Under the pieces are notes generated by a model. The model saw only the letters and a list, made by a program, of their open reading frames with translations. It ran no database searches and was not told where the DNA came from. Shown here piece by piece: positions 59,272 to 64,000 of a stretch of DNA of 64,000 bases (the stretch's first letter is position 1; each line of letters opens with the position of its first letter). Made by a program: the position numbers and the translations under genes. This stretch comes from Candidatus Poribacteria bacterium (GTDB lineage: Bacteria; Poribacteria; WGA-4E; PCPOR2b): contig JAPPKS010000006.1 in the NCBI GenBank assembly GCA_028819845.1, positions 81,570-145,569 on the forward strand. Direction: 5' to 3'.

Positions 59272-60066
59272 TTAATAGTCATCAAGAATAGATGCAGGGT
59301 CATGCCCTGCGTCATCGAAATCGACAAATTTTATACCGGGAAACTTTGTCCGATACGCACCCGATATAATTTCTTCTTCAGCGAACAGTTTCTCATCGCT
59401 ATTGACTAATGAATTCACTGTGCTTGCAGTACCGAGTCTGCGACTGACATACGGCACCTCAATTGGCGCTCCATCAGGTCCTTCACGAACATAACTACCC
59501 CACCTGACATACACCACGTCCGGATAGATTGGGTAAATCTTGCCGCTACGTGAATCGGAGACGCCATTTACAAAACCGCGGTCTCCCCGATTCCACAATT
59601 CAATCATGACACGGTAAAGTGTCACATGTTCGGTATAATCACGTTCGTGAAAATTGTCTTTGAGCCAAATCGGAGTGAAGGGAAAACCTGCCGGCACTTC
59701 AGGGAAATCGTTCTCTTCCTCCTGTTCAAGCGATTCAGCAAGAGCCGTTAACTCTTCATCGCTAAGAGAATTTAGCAGAGTTTCCAACTCTTCCTCTTCA
59801 TCATCGTAGTTTTGCTCCGTCTCTGGCGTTGAGTCAACATCAATAACTGATTGTGACTCAAACACCGATGGAGCATATTGAGAAACAGAAGTGCGGACAG
59901 GGTGATTCGCGCTTACGGCATGCGGCCCGTCCGACAGCAGGTGTTCTGGAAGAGGTTCCACATCGGGGCCATGGAGCCAGCGGCTTCCGAAATAGCTGCC
60001 CGCAATCAATAGTGCGGAAATCAAGACTGATCCGCATAGCAACAGTTTCTGTCTAAACGTAAACAT
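59272..60066 (-). CDS. Membrane-anchored secreted protein with acidic linker
   Basis: ATG 60066 is preferred because AAGG lies 8-9 bases before it; an ATG six bases earlier is closer than usual. The 264 residues have one N-terminal membrane helix (RQKLLLCGSVLISALLIAGS), an acidic linker (NYDDEEEELETLLNSLSDEE), and a C-terminal domain (HVTLYRVMIELWNRGDRGFV; YPDVVYVRWGSYVREGPDGA) with aromatic-rich strands. The layout resembles the protein at 20637-21287. The second copy of the dispersed repeat lies upstream. The function is unknown. Confidence 0.6.
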   Translation of the reverse strand: MFTFRQKLLLCGSVLISALLIAGSYFGSRWLHGPDVEPLPEHLLSDGPHAVSANHPVRTSVSQYAPSVFESQSVIDVDSTPETEQNYDDEEEELETLLNSLSDEELTALAESLEQEEENDFPEVPAGFPFTPIWLKDNFHERDYTEHVTLYRVMIELWNRGDRGFVNGVSDSRSGKIYPIYPDVVYVRWGSYVREGPDGAPIEVPYVSRRLGTASTVNSLVNSDEKLFAEEEIISGAYRTKFPGIKFVDFDDAGHDPASILDDY

Positions 60067-60164
60067 CAACATCACCTTCCTCACTCTGTCAATCCTTAGG
60101 TTGAGAGAAATTTATGTGAACACTGCGGACCGTTCCGCAGTTCAAAGTGTTGCTTAATGGCTAT

Positions 60165-60430
60165 CTTAATGAGCAAATTGTGTGCCAAGGCGAATTATTC
60201 CCTGCAATTTGCCTCCGTTTTGGACTGGGAAGCCTGATGTGTAAAGGGATACGGGCAGTTAAATTTTTTTCGGTCGAGAGTAACAGCGATTGGATTGGGT
60301 AGGCAAAGGGGCGCAACTTATGTTGACACAATTCGGGAAAATTAGAGTAAAATGGTGAACGAAGCCTTGTCAGGCAAGGGTTTTGCGGGATGCGCAACAA
60401 AAGTGGACAATAGCAACAAATGTCGCACCC
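60165..60430. repeat. Dispersed repeat, copy B
   Basis: Matches 20115-20390 in the same orientation. Shared blocks are TGTGTAAAGGGAT, ACACAATTCGGGAAAATT, GAAGCCTTG, CAAGGGTTTTG and GCGCAACAAAAGT, with a loosely conserved left part (AGCAAATTGTGTGCCA). It lies between the upstream end of the 59272 gene and the two-component pair. No frame in it looks coding. Confidence 0.7.
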
Positions 60431-60508
60431 CTTTGAATGCATGGTTGTCGGTGTAAAGAGAGGGTTGATACTGATTAGAGCGCGGGGTGGGGAAAAGCAA
60501 ACCTCGTA

Positions 60509-61942
60509 TTACGCATCGTCCGATGATGTTTTGGAACGGTTCAGACGCTTGTTCAGCGCCTGCCTCGTCATGCCCAATAGTTGAGCGGCAGTGGTCTGGT
60601 TTCCGTTGGCTCGTTTGAGGGCTTCAGCAATCACAAACCGTTCAAATTCTTTCAATGGCGGCAATATACGCAACGCGGCTAACCCCTCCTCAATTACAGC
60701 CTCAACTGTTTCATTGACTCGGTTAGGTACGCGATTCATTTCGCCTATTTTTGTCTGGAACGACTTAATGGAAAGAACGCCGCCCTTGTATTGACTTGCC
60801 GCATCTAGTACGTATCCTTCTAGCTCTCTGACATTTCCGGGAAAATCGAAAGCTTCAAGGTGTGTTAGGAGTTCCGGTGCAAGGATACGCATGTCCTCGC
60901 CTAGCGTCTCGGACGCGTGCGCTAGGAAGTGTTCGACCAATAGCGGGATATCGCCAGCTCTGTCACGAAGCGGCGGCAGGTGAATATGATGAGTTTGCAA
61001 GCGGAAGTAGAGGTCATTGCGAAAAGTTTCGGACACTCTCAGGAATTGTATATCTCGATTCGTCGCAACAACTATTCTTGCGTTATTTGTTCGCGGGAAA
61101 TCGTCGCCAAGCGGGTAGTAAGTTCTTTCCTGCAGAAGACGCAGCAGTTTGACCTGCGACTCCAGGTGCAGGTCTCCGATTTCATCAAGGAAGAGCGTGC
61201 CGTTTGACGCTTGTTCAATCAATCCCTTGCGAGGCTTATCCGCCCCGGTGTACGCCCCTTTTTTGTGGCCGAAAAGCGTGTCCGAAAATAGGTGGTCGTC
61301 GAGGCCAGCGATATTGACTGAAACGAATTCACCCTCTCGTCCGCTCAACTTGTGGATTGCCGCTGCAATCAGCTCCTTGCCAACACCGGTTTCGCCCGTA
61401 ATCAACACTGGCAGGTCGGTTTGGGCGATTGCCTCGGTATATTGAAAAATGGCGTGCATGCCGCTGTCTTGCGTAATGATGTCAGAGAACGCTTCCGGTT
61501 GTTTCAGCGCGTCAGAGAACACACGCTCCTTTAGCAGACGAGTTTGGCGCCGCAGCTCGCTCATTTCTAGTCCGCGCCGAATCGTCGCCGCGAACTCCGT
61601 GACATCCACCGGTTTCACGAGGTAATCGTATGCCCCGGTCTTCAGACATTCCACAGCGGTGCCCACGTCTTTTACCCCTGTGACAACCGTTACGGGGACG
61701 TCTGGAAAGTCGGCAAGAATCAACGGAAGCAGGTCTGTCCCTGATAAATGAGGCATCATCATATCCAGCACCACAACCGAGAAGTCTCTCTTCGACAGCG
61801 TAGACATAACTTCGCGGCTGTCACCGCATTGGGCGACATGATTGATGCCCTCTGACCTAAGCGCACGGCTCGTACTGGCAAGAAAAAGTTCTTCGTCGTC
61901 AACGAGTAATATTGGACGGGTAGGAAACTGGCCTGTATTCAT
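60509..61942 (-). CDS. Sigma-54-dependent response regulator (NtrC family)
   Basis: A 477-residue protein with three domains. The receiver (PILLVDDEELFLASTSRALR; FSVVVLDMMMPHLSGTD) has acidic DD near residue 15 and the phosphorylation Asp near 59. The AAA+ domain has VLITGETGVGKELIAAAIH (Walker A), LFGHKKGAYTGADKPRKG (GAYTGA loop that contacts sigma-54), GTLFLDEIGDLHLESQ (Walker B) and LRDRAGDIPLLVEHFL. The C-terminal Fis-type HTH (VIAEALKRANGNQTTAAQLL; MTRQALNKRLNRS) binds DNA. It activates sigma-54 promoters on phosphorylation. Nine bases separate its start from the kinase stop, so they are a cotranscribed pair. Confidence 0.95.
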   Translation of the reverse strand: MNTGQFPTRPILLVDDEELFLASTSRALRSEGINHVAQCGDSREVMSTLSKRDFSVVVLDMMMPHLSGTDLLPLILADFPDVPVTVVTGVKDVGTAVECLKTGAYDYLVKPVDVTEFAATIRRGLEMSELRRQTRLLKERVFSDALKQPEAFSDIITQDSGMHAIFQYTEAIAQTDLPVLITGETGVGKELIAAAIHKLSGREGEFVSVNIAGLDDHLFSDTLFGHKKGAYTGADKPRKGLIEQASNGTLFLDEIGDLHLESQVKLLRLLQERTYYPLGDDFPRTNNARIVVATNRDIQFLRVSETFRNDLYFRLQTHHIHLPPLRDRAGDIPLLVEHFLAHASETLGEDMRILAPELLTHLEAFDFPGNVRELEGYVLDAASQYKGGVLSIKSFQTKIGEMNRVPNRVNETVEAVIEEGLAALRILPPLKEFERFVIAEALKRANGNQTTAAQLLGMTRQALNKRLNRSKTSSDDA

Positions 61943-61951
61943 TGATTACGC

Positions 61952-63583
61952 TCAGACGGCGGCAGGAAGCTTGACTGTCGCTGTCGTTCCCCTTCCAAGT
62001 TTTGAGGAGAAGGTTAATTTCCCGCCATGATTCTTGACGATAGTGTAAGAGATTGACAGCCCGAGGCCGTTACCTCCGGCGTCACGCTTGGTAGTGAAAA
62101 AGGCGTCCATGATGCGTTCTAAATTTTCAGGCGGAATTCCCTCTCCCTCGTCGCAAACCTCAATTAATACATCGTTTGAACGCTTTCGGGTCGAAACCGA
62201 GATTTTTTTGCTCGGGTCGGGCAGCGCATGGCAAGCGTTCGTGATTAAGTTAATGAATACCTGCTCAATTTGTTGCGCATTACCCTGAATCATCGGCAGG
62301 CCGGACTCCAAATCGAGCGAGAAATTGTTTGAAGCGCTTTTTATCAAATTCCTTATAATCACCATTGCAGCGTTAATCACCTCATTGCAATCAACGGATT
62401 GTTTTAATTCTTCGTCTCCGCTTTGCGAAAAATCGCTGAGCGCGTCCACAATCTCTTGGATTCGCCTTGCCCCGCTAATCATTGCCAAAGTCATGTCCTT
62501 GATTTCAGTTTTTAATTTCGTATAGGGCTCTCCAGCGCACATAAAGTCCCCATTCTCTTGGTAATACCTATCTAGGATGGGCATTACGGCCAACCAATAT
62601 TTCTCAAGGACTTGTCCGTTCTGCAATATAAAACCGTTCGGGTTGTTAATCTCGTGCGCCACGCCGGCGGTCATGACGCCTAATGACGCCATCTTATCCG
62701 CTAGAATCAACTGGCGCTGCTGCTGCGCAGTCAATTCCTCGGTCTGCTTGCGTTCCGTGATGTCCAGCGCAAAGCCCGCTACGCGGTAGGGTACGCCGTT
62801 GTCATCGTTGACTGGAAAGGCGCGCGCATGAATCCAACGGATTTCACCATCCGGACGCACCATACGGAACTCATACTCCACTAAATCGCCGCGTTTCTGA
62901 CGCTCAAAATTCGCAATAACCTGCGGCAAGTCATCCGGATAGATGCTGTCCGCCCACGACATCGGCGCCGCCATTAAGTCCGTGCGGGACCGTCCCCATA
63001 TCTCATCGTATCCGGGACTGAGGTAGAAAAACTCGTCCCCTTCCAGCGACATTAGCCAGAATACCTCGCGGACGCTGTTCGCCAACTGGTGAAAGCGTTC
63101 TTCACTCGCTCGAAGCTCCCGTTCCGTCTCCTTCTGCCGCGTGATGTCCCGCCAAATGAACCGGCAGTAAAGCGCCTTTCCTCTTGTATTACGGTAGGTT
63201 ACGGCATTTAAGTTTACCGCCAATGTACTTCCATCACTCTTCCGCAATACTAGCTCCATATCACGTATTGTACCGTCGCTTACAAGGCTGGCGAAGGCTT
63301 TCTTTGCACCTTCAACACTGTCCGGATGATATATCACCGAAATAGGGCGGCCGACAATCTCCGCTTCTGCGTATCCCAACGCCGCACATAACGCTTCATT
63401 GCAGTGGAGAACCCTTTCCGAGACGGCATCAGCAGAAGCAAACATGTCCGGGCCATTGTAATATGGATCGGCCTCCGACATCCGCTTGAATTTATCTCTA
63501 TCGCGCTCTAACCTCGCCACTTGCTGGCGCAACCGCCGTATTTCGCTATTTCGTTGTGATTGTTTCCCATCTTCCGCTTGCAT
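61952..63583 (-). CDS. PAS-domain sensor histidine kinase (NtrB-like)
   Basis: GAGGTG precedes ATG 63583. The 543 residues have an N-terminal coiled coil (RRLRQQVARLERDRDKFKRM) and two PAS domains (about 45-150 and 165-285, the second ending in VPYRVAGFALDITERKQTEE). The transmitter follows: MTAGVAHEINNPNGFILQNG with the phosphorylated His, the N box NLITNACHALPDPSKK, and the G boxes CDEGEGIPPENLER and DAGGNGLGLSISYTIVKNHG. No membrane helix is seen, so the kinase is cytoplasmic. It phosphorylates the regulator at 60509. The signal sensed is unknown. Confidence 0.94.
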   Translation of the reverse strand: MQAEDGKQSQRNSEIRRLRQQVARLERDRDKFKRMSEADPYYNGPDMFASADAVSERVLHCNEALCAALGYAEAEIVGRPISVIYHPDSVEGAKKAFASLVSDGTIRDMELVLRKSDGSTLAVNLNAVTYRNTRGKALYCRFIWRDITRQKETERELRASEERFHQLANSVREVFWLMSLEGDEFFYLSPGYDEIWGRSRTDLMAAPMSWADSIYPDDLPQVIANFERQKRGDLVEYEFRMVRPDGEIRWIHARAFPVNDDNGVPYRVAGFALDITERKQTEELTAQQQRQLILADKMASLGVMTAGVAHEINNPNGFILQNGQVLEKYWLAVMPILDRYYQENGDFMCAGEPYTKLKTEIKDMTLAMISGARRIQEIVDALSDFSQSGDEELKQSVDCNEVINAAMVIIRNLIKSASNNFSLDLESGLPMIQGNAQQIEQVFINLITNACHALPDPSKKISVSTRKRSNDVLIEVCDEGEGIPPENLERIMDAFFTTKRDAGGNGLGLSISYTIVKNHGGKLTFSSKLGRGTTATVKLPAAV

Positions 63584-63639
63584 TTCTCACCTCGGGTTTT
63601 GCCGGATAAGTTCGCAAAAAGAATAACACCGTTTTGCGC

Positions 63640-64000
63640 GCATGTCAACAACCCCCTCTAGCTCCCCCTTGGTAAAGGGGAGGATTAAACTGAAAAAACA
63701 GCTTTTGTAGGTTGGGTAGAGCGGGTTTGATGAAATATGTGAATTATGAGACATGAGGTTGGTGAATTGATTGCGTTCAAGATTTCGTAGCCCGCAGCGA
63801 AACCCAACGCTTTTGAAATCTCGAGAGGGCAGAAAAGCGTTGGGTTTCGCTAAACGTAATTTGCAAAGAACATTGTCTTGGTTACTGAACCGTCAAAGCA
63901 ATCGGAACGGTTTTGGTATCACCCGCTCTACCCAACCTACAAAGACTCCCCCTTGGTAAGGGAGAGGATTTAACTGAAAAAACAGCTTTTGTAGGTTGGG
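63640..64000. repeat. Composite palindromic element at the window edge
   Basis: AACAACCCCCTCTAGCTCCC with CTTGGTAAAGGGGAGGATTA comes first. The nested palindrome follows: outer arms TTTGTAGGTTGGGTAGAGCG (63704-63726) and its complement at 63921-63943 are perfect over 23 bases. Inner arms AGCGAAACCCAACGCTTTT (63796-63814) and its complement (63833-63851) are perfect over 19 bases. A second CCCCCTTGGTAAGGGAGAGG unit and TTTTGTAGGTTGGG begin at 63948 and run out of the window. Confidence 0.75.

Overview
The window comes from a Gram-negative bacterium with moderate G+C. Lipid-A-disaccharide synthase (LpxB), lipoproteins with lipoboxes, a periplasmic multihaem cytochrome and an O-antigen-ligase-like protein imply an LPS-bearing outer membrane. 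HEAT, TPR and WD40 proteins, FlgD-like C-terminal domains, a DUF6785-like membrane protein, B12-dependent ribonucleotide reductase and many palindromic dispersed repeats suggest Candidatus Poribacteria or a related lineage. That placement is inference from gene style, not a search result.

Layout. (1) 1-5.8 kb is a decaying accessory zone: HEAT-repeat secreted proteins, a frameshifted RHS-tip/metallopeptidase, an integrase remnant recombined with a glycine-rich repeat gene, and small membrane proteins. (2) 5.8-18 kb holds a heavy-metal-associated lipoprotein with an in-frame UGA exactly at the first metal-binding Cys, followed by a SECIS-like hairpin, which makes it a probable selenoprotein. 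It is divergent from an 11-haem cytochrome, and is followed by TPR, VOC, DUF6785-like, lytic transglycosylase and lpxB genes. (3) 18-21.3 kb has minus-strand secreted proteins, one a degraded paralogue of its neighbour, and a dispersed repeat. (4) 21.5-33 kb is core metabolism: prpB-prpC-mazG-like operon, M6 metalloprotease, PHP phosphoesterase, ribokinase-like kinase, nrdR with its own promoter and NrdR boxes, and nrdJ.

(5) 33-46 kb is a defence-type island. It contains a three-gene operon with a ThsB-like TIR protein, an all-helical protein and a small two-helix membrane protein; an IS remnant; a type II restriction-modification operon with a ThaI-like nuclease and a ribbon-helix-helix protein; an FRG-TPR protein; truncated primase-like and methylase genes; an AlbA_2(Schlafen)-TPR protein; a Panacea-type toxin-antitoxin pair; and uncharacterised membrane proteins. 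Palindromic repeats lie between these units. (6) 46.4-55.6 kb has two tandem MFS transporters, a receiver-domain protein, a beta-helix protein, an O-antigen-ligase-like protein, an SMP-30 protein and a BNR-repeat sialidase-like protein, which fits surface glycan handling. (7) 56.5-63.6 kb has a 14-blade WD40 secreted protein, two small secreted proteins, the second copy of the dispersed repeat, and an NtrB/NtrC-type two-component pair. The window ends inside a nested palindromic element.

No tRNA, rRNA or CRISPR array was seen.
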